Below are positions 8,267 to 16,077 of a DNA stretch of 64,000 nt, one piece after another. Both the position numbers and the translations under genes were made by a program. The first letter of the stretch is position 1. Each line of letters begins with the position of its first letter. The notes under the pieces were generated by a model that was not told the DNA's origin, did no database searches, and worked only from the letters and a program-made list of their open reading frames with translations. Origin of the DNA: Elusimicrobiota bacterium (lineage in GTDB: Bacteria; Elusimicrobiota; Elusimicrobia; UBA1565; UBA9628); NCBI GenBank assembly GCA_016218545.1, contig JACRDQ010000018.1, forward strand, positions 1 through 64,000. The letters are read 5' to 3'.

Positions 8267-8884
8267 TTACTTGAAGGCCTTGAACACGAAGAGCGGCGGG
8301 ATGTTCCTCACCTCGAACTCGGTCTCCACCTTGGAGAAGTAGTCCGAGAGGAGCGGGATGAGGTGCGTCGTCATCTGATAGGCCACGAACCGCCCCCCGG
8401 GCCTGAGGAGGTCCGAAGTCAGGCAGAGGAGCTCGTGCCGCGCCCGCGGCCGGAACAGGGAGAACGGGACCCCGGAGACGATGACGTCCGCGCCGGAGAG
8501 CCCGAGGCCCGAGAGGATGGAGCCGAGCCTGCGCACGTCGCCGTGGACCGCGACGAGGCGCCGGTCGTCGAGGCGCTCGAGACGGCGGCAGAGCTGGGCG
8601 TTGCGCTCGATGGCCACGAGCCTGGCGCCATCGTGCATGGCGGGCAGGATCTGCCGGGTGATGACCCCGTCCGCGGCGCCGAACTCGACGACGACCCGGG
8701 CCGAGCGCAGGTCCATGGCCCGGAGCACCCGCTGGATGAGGAACTTGCTGCTCGGGTGGACCGAGGCGACCGCCAGGTCCCCGAGCAGCGCGCGCAGATA
8801 AAGGAAGGAGTCCTCGTCGATGAGCTCGCTCAGATGGTCGAGGATGTCGCGCCCCTCGCCGCGGCGAGGCTTGGCGTGGCTCAC
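8267..8884 (-). CDS. SAM-dependent methyltransferase, PmtA-like
   Basis: A 205-residue class I methyltransferase. Motif I reads 'VVVEFGAADGVITRQILP', followed by the acidic strand end 'LVAIERNAQLCRRLE'. A 'DVIVSGVPFSLF' motif takes the place of the N/D-PPY of DNA/RNA methylases, and 'LLRPGGRFVAYQM' follows. The leading 'HPSSKFLIQRVL' and the 'SGVPFS' signature are typical of bacterial phospholipid N-methyltransferases (PmtA) and the related RsmA/KsgA-fold group. Motif I has 'GAADG' where 'GPGTG' is usual. The GTG start at 8884 overlaps the UDG stop (GTGA). The substrate (phosphatidylethanolamine or otherwise) is not proven. Confidence 0.75.
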   Translation of the reverse strand: MSHAKPRRGEGRDILDHLSELIDEDSFLYLRALLGDLAVASVHPSSKFLIQRVLRAMDLRSARVVVEFGAADGVITRQILPAMHDGARLVAIERNAQLCRRLERLDDRRLVAVHGDVRRLGSILSGLGLSGADVIVSGVPFSLFRPRARHELLCLTSDLLRPGGRFVAYQMTTHLIPLLSDYFSKVETEFEVRNIPPLFVFKAFK

Positions 8885-9609
8885 TTGGGCACGCTCCGTC
8901 CGAGGAAGGCCAGCACGGTCTTCATGTCGGACCAGACCGCCGCCTTGAGGGTCTCGTCCCTGAGCAGGGCCGCGGGGTGGTAGGTCGGCATGAGCGGGAT
9001 GGGAGCGGCCTTGCCGTCGGGAGAGCGGTACTCGGCCCACCGGCCCCGCAGGCGCGTGATGCCCTCCGAGGTCCCGAGCAGGGCCTTGGCGCTGACCGCG
9101 CCCAGGCTCACGATGACCTTGGGAGCGATGGCCGCGATCTGCCGGTCCACGTAGCGCCGGCAGGCCGCGATCTCCTCCGGGGTGGGAGGGCGGTCGTTGC
9201 CGCGCGCCTCGGGCGTGGAGGGGTCGCGCATGGGGTGACACTTGACGATGTTGGCGATGAAGACCGCGTCGCGCGAGAGGCCCATGGCCTTGACGATGCG
9301 GTCGAGGAGCTGGCCGGCCTTGCCCACGAAGGGCTCGCCCTGGCGGTCCTCCTCGTAGCCCGGCCCTTCGCCGATGAAGAGGATCTCCGCGGATGCGGAG
9401 CCCGCCCCCGGCACGGCCTTGATGCGGGTCGCGGCCAAGGGGCAGAGCCTGCAGGAGCGGATGCGGCCGGCCAGGTCGGCGAGGATATCGGGGGGAGAGC
9501 CGGCCGTCCACTCGCCTTCCCGGTCCGCCGCGACCCTCAGCCGCAGGCTCGCGGCCAGGTCCAGCAGCTCGAGCCTGGAAACTGCGTGCGCCTTCATGCG
9601 TTCAGCCAT
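8881..9609 (-). CDS. Type-4 uracil-DNA glycosylase
   Basis: Removes uracil from DNA in base-excision repair. The core (about residues 50-240) has the iron-sulfur cysteines expected of family 4/5 enzymes ('CRLCPLAATR', then 'CHPMRDPSTPEARGNDRPPT' and 'CRRYVDRQI'). The catalytic loop is 'FIGEGPGYEEDRQGEPFVGKAGQLLD' in pattern (GEGPG...EE...G.PFVG.AG), and the leucine-loop motif is 'PTYHPAALLR'. A non-conserved N-terminal stretch of about 45 residues precedes the core, as in many phage-SPO1-polymerase-related UDGs. It sits between coaB and the methyltransferase gene, overlapping both. Confidence 0.92.
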   Translation of the reverse strand: MAERMKAHAVSRLELLDLAASLRLRVAADREGEWTAGSPPDILADLAGRIRSCRLCPLAATRIKAVPGAGSASAEILFIGEGPGYEEDRQGEPFVGKAGQLLDRIVKAMGLSRDAVFIANIVKCHPMRDPSTPEARGNDRPPTPEEIAACRRYVDRQIAAIAPKVIVSLGAVSAKALLGTSEGITRLRGRWAEYRSPDGKAAPIPLMPTYHPAALLRDETLKAAVWSDMKTVLAFLGRSVPK

Positions 9610-10279
9610 TCTTCCCCCTGAGAAGCTCCCCTGCCAAGGCGAGGATGCGTTCCGCAGCCTCCCTCTTGGTCACCAAGCCCAGCCGGGTCGTGCGGTCCCG
9701 GCCCACCAGGTCGAAGCGCGAGCGGAGCGCTCCCACGGCCGAGGGCCCGTTGGCCACCACGAGGTCGAGCCCCTTGGATCTGAGCTTGCGCCGCGCCGGC
9801 CCCAAGCCGCGGGCCGTCTCGAGCGCGAAGCCCACGGCCACGGCCGGTCCGCGGCGATGAGCCAGGGCCGCGGCCTCCTTGATGATATCGGGGTTGGGGA
9901 CGAGCGTCAAGCGCAGAGGCGAAGGTCCGCGCTTGAGCTTGCGCCGGCTCACGGACGAGAAGCGCCAGTCCGCCACCGCGGCGGCGCCGATCACCAGGCC
10001 CGCGGACCGCGCCAGGCGCAGGGTCTGCCGCCGCATCTGCCCGGCGGTCAGGACCCGCACCACCCGCGCCCCGGGCGGAGGGGGGACCTCGGAGGGGCCG
10101 CTCACCACGGTCACCCTGGCCCCGCGGCGCAGGGCCGCGACAGCGAGCTCCCTGCCCATCCGGCCGCTCGAGGCGTTCGTGAGGTAGCGCACCGGGTCGA
10201 GGTATTCCCGGGTGGGGCCGGAGGTGATCAGGACGCTCGTCCTGCGCCAGGTGAAGCGGGACGCGGAGGCCGCGGACAT
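9602..10279 (-). CDS. coaB: Phosphopantothenate-cysteine ligase (CoaB), separate protein
   Basis: Joins cysteine to 4'-phosphopantothenate in coenzyme A synthesis. The 225 residues correspond only to the CoaB half of the usual CoaBC (Dfp) fusion. The dimer and nucleotide motifs are clear: 'VLITSGPTREYLDPVRYLTN', 'NASSGRMG', 'GAAAVADWR', 'KLKRGPSPLRLTLVPNPDI', 'VGFALET', and 'KGLDLVVANGP' before the C-terminal end. The ATG at 10279 lies 11 bases after the coaC stop, and its stop overlaps the UDG start region. No frameshift remnant joins the two halves, since both have clean ends. Confidence 0.92.
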   Translation of the reverse strand: MSAASASRFTWRRTSVLITSGPTREYLDPVRYLTNASSGRMGRELAVAALRRGARVTVVSGPSEVPPPPGARVVRVLTAGQMRRQTLRLARSAGLVIGAAAVADWRFSSVSRRKLKRGPSPLRLTLVPNPDIIKEAAALAHRRGPAVAVGFALETARGLGPARRKLRSKGLDLVVANGPSAVGALRSRFDLVGRDRTTRLGLVTKREAAERILALAGELLRGKNG

Positions 10280-10290
10280 CGGCGAGCGCC

Positions 10291-10842
10291 TCAGCGCCGC
10301 TTCTTGCGGAGCCCGGCGCAGAGGTCCAGGCAGCGGGAGACGATCTCCTCCGGGTCGAGGAGCCTGCCCAAGCCCTGACCGCCGCTGGCCAGATCGCCCT
10401 TGCCCGGTCCCCACACGGCGTAACCGTAGCCCTTGAGGAGCGCGACGTTGCGCTGGGTGGCCTTGTGCAGCCACATGTTCTCGTGCAGGGCAGGACAGAC
10501 CGCGACCGGGCAGGTCGAGGCCAGGATGAGCGTGTCGAGCAGGGTCTCGGCCCGGCCGCAGGCCAGACGCGCCATGAGGTCCGCGGTGGCCGGGGCCACG
10601 AGGATCATGTCCGCCCACGCGGCCAAAGAGACGTGGGCCATGTCCCACAGCGACCGGTCGAACGGGTCCTGCGCGACCGGCTGATTGGACAGCGTGGCCA
10701 GGGTCAGCGCCGTGATGAAGCGGCTTCCGTTGGGAGTCAGGACGCAGCGCGTCTCGGCCCCTGCCTTGACCAGGCCCCGGATGATCTCGGCGGATTTGTA
10801 CGCCGCGATCGAGCCGGAGACGCCCAGGACGACGCGGGGCAT
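10291..10842 (-). CDS. coaC: Phosphopantothenoylcysteine decarboxylase (CoaC), separate protein
   Basis: A flavoprotein (HFCD family) that decarboxylates phosphopantothenoylcysteine. At 183 residues it is the N-terminal half of the usual CoaBC fusion as a free protein. It shows 'GVSGSIAAYKSAEIIRGL' (FMN site), the conserved His within 'DMAHVSLAAWADMILVAPAT', the phosphate loop 'ACGRAETLLDT', and the substrate clamp 'PALHENMW', close to the PAMNxxMW/PAMHxxMW consensus with Leu and His at the variable places. Its start codon overlaps the rpoZ stop. Free CoaC proteins occur in some bacteria and in eukaryotes (PPCDC). Confidence 0.92.
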   Translation of the reverse strand: MPRVVLGVSGSIAAYKSAEIIRGLVKAGAETRCVLTPNGSRFITALTLATLSNQPVAQDPFDRSLWDMAHVSLAAWADMILVAPATADLMARLACGRAETLLDTLILASTCPVAVCPALHENMWLHKATQRNVALLKGYGYAVWGPGKGDLASGGQGLGRLLDPEEIVSRCLDLCAGLRKKRR

Positions 10843-11189
10843 TACTTCTCCTTCTTCGCCCGGGTGAGGCCCTCGATGCCCGTGGCGGCCTTGGCCGCGC
10901 CGCTGACGAGCGCCTTCTTGAGGTCGTCCCAGCCCACGGTGCCGTTGAGCACCTGCTCCATGGCGAGCTCGAGGATCTCGTTCGGGGTCAGATGGCGCAG
11001 GTCCTCGCGCTTGCGGAGCTCCTTGGCCCACATGGCGATGAGCGGGATGGCGGAATACTTGCCGGTCTTGTGGTTGAGCACGAGCTCGTCGAGGACGGGC
11101 TTGGGGGCCTTGCCCTTCTCAGGCTCAGCGGCCTGGGCCTTCTTCTCGGAATCCTCGGACTCCTCTTCCACTTTCTTCTTCGTCGTCAT
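10842..11189 (-). CDS. rpoZ: Probable RNA polymerase omega subunit, divergent
   Basis: A 115-residue protein with a charged, low-complexity N-terminus of about 30 residues. A core 'KTGKYSAIPLIAMWAKELRK' and 'LTPNEILELAMEQVLNG' resembles the omega/Rpb6 pattern (K-Y-x-hydrophobic... A...REL... A.EE...G). Position is the strongest support: gmk-rpoZ-coaBC is a widely conserved order, and this gene sits exactly between gmk and coaC. Omega helps assemble and stabilise beta'. The extra acidic N-terminus and the 'GWDDLKKALVSGAAKAATG' tail are not typical, so the call is moderate. Confidence 0.6.
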   Translation of the reverse strand: MTTKKKVEEESEDSEKKAQAAEPEKGKAPKPVLDELVLNHKTGKYSAIPLIAMWAKELRKREDLRHLTPNEILELAMEQVLNGTVGWDDLKKALVSGAAKAATGIEGLTRAKKEK

Positions 11190-11217
11190 GCACCCTCCTC
11201 GTCGGATCCTGGGAGCA

Positions 11218-11820
11218 TCATCGTATCAGGTGGTCCAGGTCCACCTGGCGCCTGCGCGAAAGCCTGAGGCTCTCGGCCGTGATGATGGATGAGATCTGCG
11301 CGACCGCCTTGTCGAGGTCGTCGTTGACGACCAGGTAGTCGTAATTCTTGGCCGCGCCCAGCTCGCCGCGCGAGTTGGCCAGCCTCTTGGCCAGGGAGGC
11401 CGCGGCCTCGCGCCGGGACTGCAGGCGCTCCTTGAGCGTGCTCAAGGACGGGGGCAGCACGAAGATGAGGACGCTCTCCGGGTACTTGCGCTTGATGGTC
11501 TGCGCGCCCTGCACGTCGATGGCGAGCAGGACGTCGAGGCCCCTGTCGAGACGTTCCTCGAGGGGCCCGCGCGGCACTCCGTAGTAGTGGTCGTGGACCA
11601 TGGCCCACTCGATGAACTCATGTCCGCGGATGCGGCGCTTGAACTCGTCGCGGTCCGTGAAGAAATAGTGCTTGCCGTCCGCCTCGCCGGGCCGCGGCTC
11701 GCGCGTGGTGCAGGTGACGGAGTAGCGCAGGTTCTTGCGCAGCTTGAGCAGCCTCTGGCAGATGGTGGACTTGCCCGTGCCCGATGGGGCGGAGATGATG
11801 ATGGGCAGGCCTTTGGACAT
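11218..11820 (-). CDS. gmk: Guanylate kinase
   Basis: Phosphorylates GMP to GDP. The 200 residues have P-loop 'ISAPSGTGKSTICQRLL' (residues 9-25), the GMP-binding region 'SVTCTTREPRPGEADGKHYFF' in part, 'FIEWAMVHDHYYGVPR', 'LLAIDVQGAQTIK' and the lid 'RLQSRREAAASLAKRL'. It is the first gene of the minus-strand operon running to mltG. It starts opposite the DUF3467 gene across a 61-bp AT-rich divergent promoter region. Confidence 0.96.
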   Translation of the reverse strand: MSKGLPIIISAPSGTGKSTICQRLLKLRKNLRYSVTCTTREPRPGEADGKHYFFTDRDEFKRRIRGHEFIEWAMVHDHYYGVPRGPLEERLDRGLDVLLAIDVQGAQTIKRKYPESVLIFVLPPSLSTLKERLQSRREAAASLAKRLANSRGELGAAKNYDYLVVNDDLDKAVAQISSIITAESLRLSRRRQVDLDHLIR

Positions 11821-11881
11821 CGAACATATATTAAAACAAAATCATACGGAAAATTCAATGGAATTATGGTAACATCGGCCC
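11821..11881. promoter_or_regulatory. Divergent promoter region between gmk and the DUF3467 gene
   Basis: This is a strikingly AT-rich 61-bp gap. On the plus strand TGG-TAACAT (11867-11875) ends seven positions before the A of the ATG at 11882, giving an exactly leaderless start. On the minus strand TAATAT (11833 to 11828) ends eight positions before the gmk ATG at 11820. An alternative minus-strand reading is TTGAAT, a 17-base spacer, then TTTAAT. Neither gene has a Shine-Dalgarno. Confidence 0.5.
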
Positions 11882-12181
11882 ATGGACCCGAAAAACCAAC
11901 CCCTGCAAGTCGATATCGACGACGCCACGGCGCGAGGGACCTACACCAACCTCGCCCTCATCACGCACAGCGAGACCGAGTTCCTCCTCGATTTCCTCTT
12001 CATCCAGCCGCAGACTCCCAAGTCCAAGGTCCTCACCCGCATCGTGACCTCGCCCATCCACGCCAAGCGCCTCCTCTGGGCCCTCAAGGAGAACATCGAC
12101 AAGTACGAGTCGCGCTTCGGCGTCATCGCGGCCGGCGAGAACCCGGCTCAGCCCAAAGGGGTCCCCGGCGTCATCCAGTGA
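11882..12181 (+). CDS. DUF3467 domain protein
   Basis: A 99-residue protein matching the small DUF3467 family in length and pattern. Two strands read 'ARGTYTNLALITHSETEFLLDF' in outline (Y-x-N-hydrophobic...-S-E-x-E-F-hydrophobic-DF), then a Pro-rich loop ('QPQTPKSKV'), 'TRIVTSPIHAKRLLWALKENI' and 'KYESRFGVI'. No biochemical role is established for this family; it is small, soluble and widespread. The stop overlaps the cinA start (TGATG). It is the first gene of the plus-strand run and probably leaderless. Confidence 0.85.
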   Translation: MDPKNQPLQVDIDDATARGTYTNLALITHSETEFLLDFLFIQPQTPKSKVLTRIVTSPIHAKRLLWALKENIDKYESRFGVIAAGENPAQPKGVPGVIQ

Positions 12182-13458
12182 TGAAGCCGCGCGTCGAGCT
12201 GCTCTGCGCGGGCTCGGAGCTGCTCCAGGGACAGCTCAACACCCACCTCGCCAAGCTCGGCGCCCTGCTGGCCTCCCAGGGCCTGGCCTTGAGCCGCGAA
12301 GCCACCCTGCCGGATGACCGCTCCGCCATCGCGGGCGCGCTCCGCTCCGCGCTCTCGCGCAGCGACGCTGTCATCGTGTGCGGCGGGCTCGGCCCGACCT
12401 TCGACGACCTGACCCGCGAGGCCGCCTCCGACGCCCTCGGAGCCGAGCTCCGCTACGTGCCGCGGATCTTCAGCCGCATCAAGGCGAGGTTCAAGCGCCT
12501 GCGCATCAGGCTGCCCGCGGAGAACAAGCGCCAGGCCTATGTCCTGGCCGGAGCCAGGGCCCTCGACAACGAGCGCGGCACCGCTCCGGGACAGCTGTTG
12601 AGCCTGCCTCCAGCAAGGCCCGGCGGACCCCGGCGCACCTTGGCGCTCCTGCCCGGCCCCTACCGCGAGCTCCGCCCCATCCTGGAGCGCGACGTCATCC
12701 CTTTCCTGAGGAAAAGATACGGCCGCTCCTCGTTCACGGACCACCTGGCCCTGCACCTCGGAGGCATCCCCGAGTCAGCGGCTGATGAGAAGTTGAAGGG
12801 GCTGGTGGCCAAGGCCGGTCCCGGCCTGAGCTTCACCATCCTCTCCTATCCCGGGCAGGTGGATTTCCACGCCTACATCCGCGGGGACTCGCGGAGAAGC
12901 GCCGAGGCCTGCCTGCGCGAAGTGCGGCATGAGGCGCTCGCCGCGGTGGGACGGTTCCTGCTCTGGGAGGGGGACTCCCCGCTCGAGGCCGAGGTCGGCG
13001 CAGCGCTCACCCGGGCGAAGCTCACCTTGGCCGTGGCCGAGTCCTGCACCGGAGGCATGATCGCGGCCAAGCTCACGGACATCCCGGGAGCCTCGTCCTT
13101 CTTCCTCGGCGGGGTCATCAGCTACGCCGACGGCCTCAAGAAGGACCTCCTCGGCGTGAGCCCGCGCACGCTGGCCAGGCACGGCGCGGTCTCAAAGGAG
13201 TGCTGCAAGGAGATGGCCGAAGGCGTCCGCGCGAGGACCGGCGCGGAGATCGGGCTCTCGGTCACCGGGATCGCGGGTCCGACCGGAGGCACGGCCTCCA
13301 AGCCCGTGGGCCTCGTCTACATCGGCGTCGCCCGGCCCGGCCGCAAAGCCGAGGTCCACGAGCTCCGGCTCTCGGGCAGCCGCGAGTTCATCAGGGCCCG
13401 CGCCGCCACGCGCGGCCTCCAGCTCGTCCTCCGCGCCGCCCTCCGACGAGGAAAGTAA
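12181..13458 (+). CDS. cinA: CinA-family nicotinamide-nucleotide amidohydrolase
   Basis: The 425 residues have the normal two-domain CinA layout. The N-terminal MoCF-like (COG1058) domain, about residues 1-250, has 'CAGSELLQGQLNTHLAKLG', 'VIVCGGLGPTFDDLTREA' and 'LLPGPYRELRPILE'. The C-terminal NMN deamidase (PncC) domain, about 265-425, has 'AVAESCTGGMIAAKLTDIPG', 'GGVISYADGLKKDLLGV' and 'SVTGIAGPTGGT'. It recycles nicotinamide mononucleotide to NaMN and may act as an ADP-ribose pyrophosphatase. It is translationally coupled to the DUF3467 gene and followed by rpsO. Confidence 0.93.
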   Translation: MKPRVELLCAGSELLQGQLNTHLAKLGALLASQGLALSREATLPDDRSAIAGALRSALSRSDAVIVCGGLGPTFDDLTREAASDALGAELRYVPRIFSRIKARFKRLRIRLPAENKRQAYVLAGARALDNERGTAPGQLLSLPPARPGGPRRTLALLPGPYRELRPILERDVIPFLRKRYGRSSFTDHLALHLGGIPESAADEKLKGLVAKAGPGLSFTILSYPGQVDFHAYIRGDSRRSAEACLREVRHEALAAVGRFLLWEGDSPLEAEVGAALTRAKLTLAVAESCTGGMIAAKLTDIPGASSFFLGGVISYADGLKKDLLGVSPRTLARHGAVSKECCKEMAEGVRARTGAEIGLSVTGIAGPTGGTASKPVGLVYIGVARPGRKAEVHELRLSGSREFIRARAATRGLQLVLRAALRRGK

Positions 13459-13483
13459 CATCTTGCGCAGGCGCCCCGCGCTT

Positions 13484-13492
13484 TGCTATCAT
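13484..13492 (+). promoter_or_regulatory. Extended -10 promoter of rpsO-pnp
   Basis: TGC-TATCAT lies between cinA and rpsO. Its last base is 11 positions before the rpsO ATG at 13503, giving a leader of about four bases. No Shine-Dalgarno is seen. Confidence 0.45.
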
Positions 13493-13502
13493 TTTCCCAG
13501 CG

Positions 13503-13769
13503 ATGATAACAAAGGAAAACAAAGCCGAAATTCTGAAGAAATTCGGGAAGCATCCCGCTGACACGGGCGGAGCTCCTGCGCAGATCGCTCTTCTCACAGA
13601 GCGCATCAAGCAGATCTCCGGCCACCTCAAGGGCAACAAGAAGGACTACCTGAGCCAATCAGGCCTTCTCAAGCTCGTCGGCCAGCGCAAGATGCTGCTC
13701 AGCTACCTCAAGCGACACGATCGCGAATCTTACAGTCAGGTCATCAAAGCGCTCGATCTCAGGAAGTAG
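13503..13769 (+). CDS. rpsO: 30S ribosomal protein S15
   Basis: The 88 residues are the standard S15 length. The family pattern is clear: 'MITKENKAEILKKFGKHPAD', 'DTGGAPAQIALLTERIKQIS', 'HLKGNKKDYLSQSGLLKLVG', 'QRKMLLSYLKRHDRESY'. S15 binds the central domain of 16S rRNA early in small-subunit assembly. It precedes pnp by 63 bases, the classic rpsO-pnp arrangement. A short leader implies that the autogenous pseudoknot known from E. coli rpsO is not present in the same form. Confidence 0.97.
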   Translation: MITKENKAEILKKFGKHPADTGGAPAQIALLTERIKQISGHLKGNKKDYLSQSGLLKLVGQRKMLLSYLKRHDRESYSQVIKALDLRK

Positions 13770-13832
13770 GCCCCGTCCTTTGATGGCCGCCTTCCCGCCT
13801 TTCTTGAGGCCTTTCTCATCCTAGGAGTCACC

Positions 13833-16067
13833 ATGTCTTCATTATCCGCGTCCATCCAGAAAATCAACCTCACCGAGCAGGTCGGAGACAAGACGGTCTC
13901 CGTCCAGACCGGCACCCTCGCCAAGCAGGCGGGCGGCGCGGTCACCGTCCACCTCGGCGACACCGTCGTCCTCTCCACGGTCACGGCCCAGAAGAACCCC
14001 AAGGACGTCGGGTTCATCCCCCTGACCTCCGAGTACCGCGAGCGGACCTACGCCGCGGGCCGCATCCCGGGAGGCTTCTTCAAGCGCGAGAGCCGCCCCC
14101 GCGAGAAGGAGATCCTCTCCTCCCGCCTCGTCGACCGGCCCATCCGGCCCCTCTTCCCCGAGGGCTGGAGGTACGAGACCATGGTCCACACCATCGTGCT
14201 CTCGGTCGACGGGCAGAATGATTCCGACGTCCTCTCCATCACCGGCGGGTCCGCCGCCCTCATGCTCAGCGACATCCCGTGGAACGGCCCGGTCTCGGCC
14301 GTCCGCGTCGCCCTCGTGGAGGGCGCCATCGTGATGTTCCCGACCTTCGAGCAGCGCGAGAAGGCGGAGCTCGAGATCGTGGTGGCGGGCAAGAAGGGGG
14401 CGCTGCTCATGGTCGAAGGCACGGCCCGCGAGGTCCCGGAGGACGTCTTCATCAACGCCCTCGACGCGGCCTCCAAGGTCATCGACCGGCTCTGCGACCT
14501 CCAGCTCAAGCTCGTGGCCGACTCCGAGGCCTCGGGCCGCAAGGTCGCCAAGCGCGCCGTGGACGCCAAGACCGCGCCCAAGCCCGTGACGGACTACATC
14601 ACCGGCAAGGCCCTCGAGCCCATCAAGACCGCCCTGCGCGGCAAGTTCGACAAGTTCGGCCTGGACTCGGCCATCTCCGGCATCAAGGAAGGCATCGTCA
14701 AGGAGATCGAGACCGCCGCGGCCGAGCACCCCGACATGGTGAGCTGGCTGCCCTACGTCGGCCGCGTCATCGAGGACATCACCTACACCGAGAGCCGGGC
14801 CATGGTCCTCAACGACCGCGTCCGGCCCGACGGCCGCGCCTTCAACGAGGTCCGCCCCATCTCCATCATGCTGCCGGTCTTCGCGAAGCTGCACGGCTCT
14901 GCGGTCTTCACCCGCGGCCAGACCCAGTCGCTGAGCTCGGTCACCCTCGGCAGCCCCGCGGACATGCAGATCATGGACGTCCTGGAGGGGGAATATAAGG
15001 AAAGGTTCCTGCTCCACTACAACTTCCCGTCCTTCTCCGTGGGCGAGGTCAAGCCCGAGCGCGGCCCCGGCCGCCGGGAGATCGGGCACGGAGCCCTGGC
15101 GCAGCGCTCGCTCGTCCCGCTCCTGCCCCCCGACGAGGAGTTCCCCTACACCATCCGCGTGGTCTCGGAGATCCTGGAGTCCAACGGCTCCTCCTCCATG
15201 GCGACCGTGTGCGGCGGTTCCCTGGCCCTCTTCGACGCGGGCGTGCCCATGAAGGCCGCCTGCGCCGGCGTGGCCATGGGCCTGGTCTACGAGAACGGCA
15301 AGTACGCCATCCTCACCGACATCGCGGGCATCGAGGACCACAACGGCGACATGGACTTCAAGGTCGCCGGCTCCGAGCGCGGCATCACGGGCTTCCAGAT
15401 GGACATGAAGGTCGAGGGGCTCTCCATCAGCATCATGAAGGAAGCGCTCGAGGCTGCCCGCCAGGGCCGGCTGCACATCCTCGGCAAGATGAACGAGGTC
15501 ATCTCCAAGCCCCGCGAGGCGCTCTCCCCGAACGCCCCGCGCCTCTACCGCCTGCAGATCCCCATGGACAAGATCGGCGCCCTCATCGGCCCCGGCGGCA
15601 AGAACATCCGCCGCCTCATCGAGACCTACGGGGTCGAGGTGGACGTCGAGGACGACGGCTCGGTCTTCATCACGGGCGTGGACTCCGACGGCTGCGACAA
15701 GGCCAAGGCCGAGGTCGAGGCCCTCACGGTCGAGGCCGAGGTCGGCAAGATCTACAAAGGCCGGGTCGTCTCCATCAAGGAGTTCGGCGCCTTCGTCGAG
15801 ATCTTCCCCGGCAGGGAGGGGCTCCTCCACATCTCGCAGATCGACGTCACGCGCGTCAACCGCGTCGAGGACGTCCTCAAGGAGGGAGACGAGGTCGAGG
15901 TCAAGGTCCTCGAGGTCGACAACGACGGCAAGATCCGGCTCTCCCGCAAGGCGATCCTCGCCCCCGGGTCCGAGAACGAGGGCGGCGGACGGCCCTCGCG
16001 CGACCGCGAGGGCAACAGGGGCGGCGGCGGACGCCGCGGCGGTCCCAGGTCGCATTCCCGCAGGTAG
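13833..16067 (+). CDS. pnp: Polyribonucleotide nucleotidyltransferase (PNPase)
   Basis: A 3'-5' phosphorolytic exoribonuclease acting in mRNA decay. The 744 residues contain two RNase PH domains (about 10-230 and 310-560), with 'VTVHLGDTVVLSTVT', 'FFKRESRPREKEILSSRLVD' in pattern and 'FSVGEVKPERGPGRREIGHG' in the second. A KH domain ('KIGALIGPGGKNIRRLIE') and an S1 domain ('YKGRVVSIKEFGAFVEIFPG', 'GLLHISQI') follow. The last 35 residues are a Gly/Arg/Ser-rich tail, common in PNPases from several phyla. The CTAGGAG ribosome site lies just before the ATG. Confidence 0.97.
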   Translation: MSSLSASIQKINLTEQVGDKTVSVQTGTLAKQAGGAVTVHLGDTVVLSTVTAQKNPKDVGFIPLTSEYRERTYAAGRIPGGFFKRESRPREKEILSSRLVDRPIRPLFPEGWRYETMVHTIVLSVDGQNDSDVLSITGGSAALMLSDIPWNGPVSAVRVALVEGAIVMFPTFEQREKAELEIVVAGKKGALLMVEGTAREVPEDVFINALDAASKVIDRLCDLQLKLVADSEASGRKVAKRAVDAKTAPKPVTDYITGKALEPIKTALRGKFDKFGLDSAISGIKEGIVKEIETAAAEHPDMVSWLPYVGRVIEDITYTESRAMVLNDRVRPDGRAFNEVRPISIMLPVFAKLHGSAVFTRGQTQSLSSVTLGSPADMQIMDVLEGEYKERFLLHYNFPSFSVGEVKPERGPGRREIGHGALAQRSLVPLLPPDEEFPYTIRVVSEILESNGSSSMATVCGGSLALFDAGVPMKAACAGVAMGLVYENGKYAILTDIAGIEDHNGDMDFKVAGSERGITGFQMDMKVEGLSISIMKEALEAARQGRLHILGKMNEVISKPREALSPNAPRLYRLQIPMDKIGALIGPGGKNIRRLIETYGVEVDVEDDGSVFITGVDSDGCDKAKAEVEALTVEAEVGKIYKGRVVSIKEFGAFVEIFPGREGLLHISQIDVTRVNRVEDVLKEGDEVEVKVLEVDNDGKIRLSRKAILAPGSENEGGGRPSRDREGNRGGGGRRGGPRSHSRR

Positions 16068-16077
16068 GTTTCCGGCC

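Noticed and set aside
8267..8884. KsgA/RsmA rRNA dimethyladenosine transferase
   Set aside because: It lacks the NLPY motif and the C-terminal helical domain; SGVPFS and the HPSS start fit PmtA-like enzymes better.
5969..8983. A 1004-codon open frame on the plus strand across tyrS and priA
   Set aside because: It is antisense to clear tyrS, priA and methyltransferase genes, has Gly/Arg/His-rich composition typical of GC-rich shadow frames, and shows no domain.
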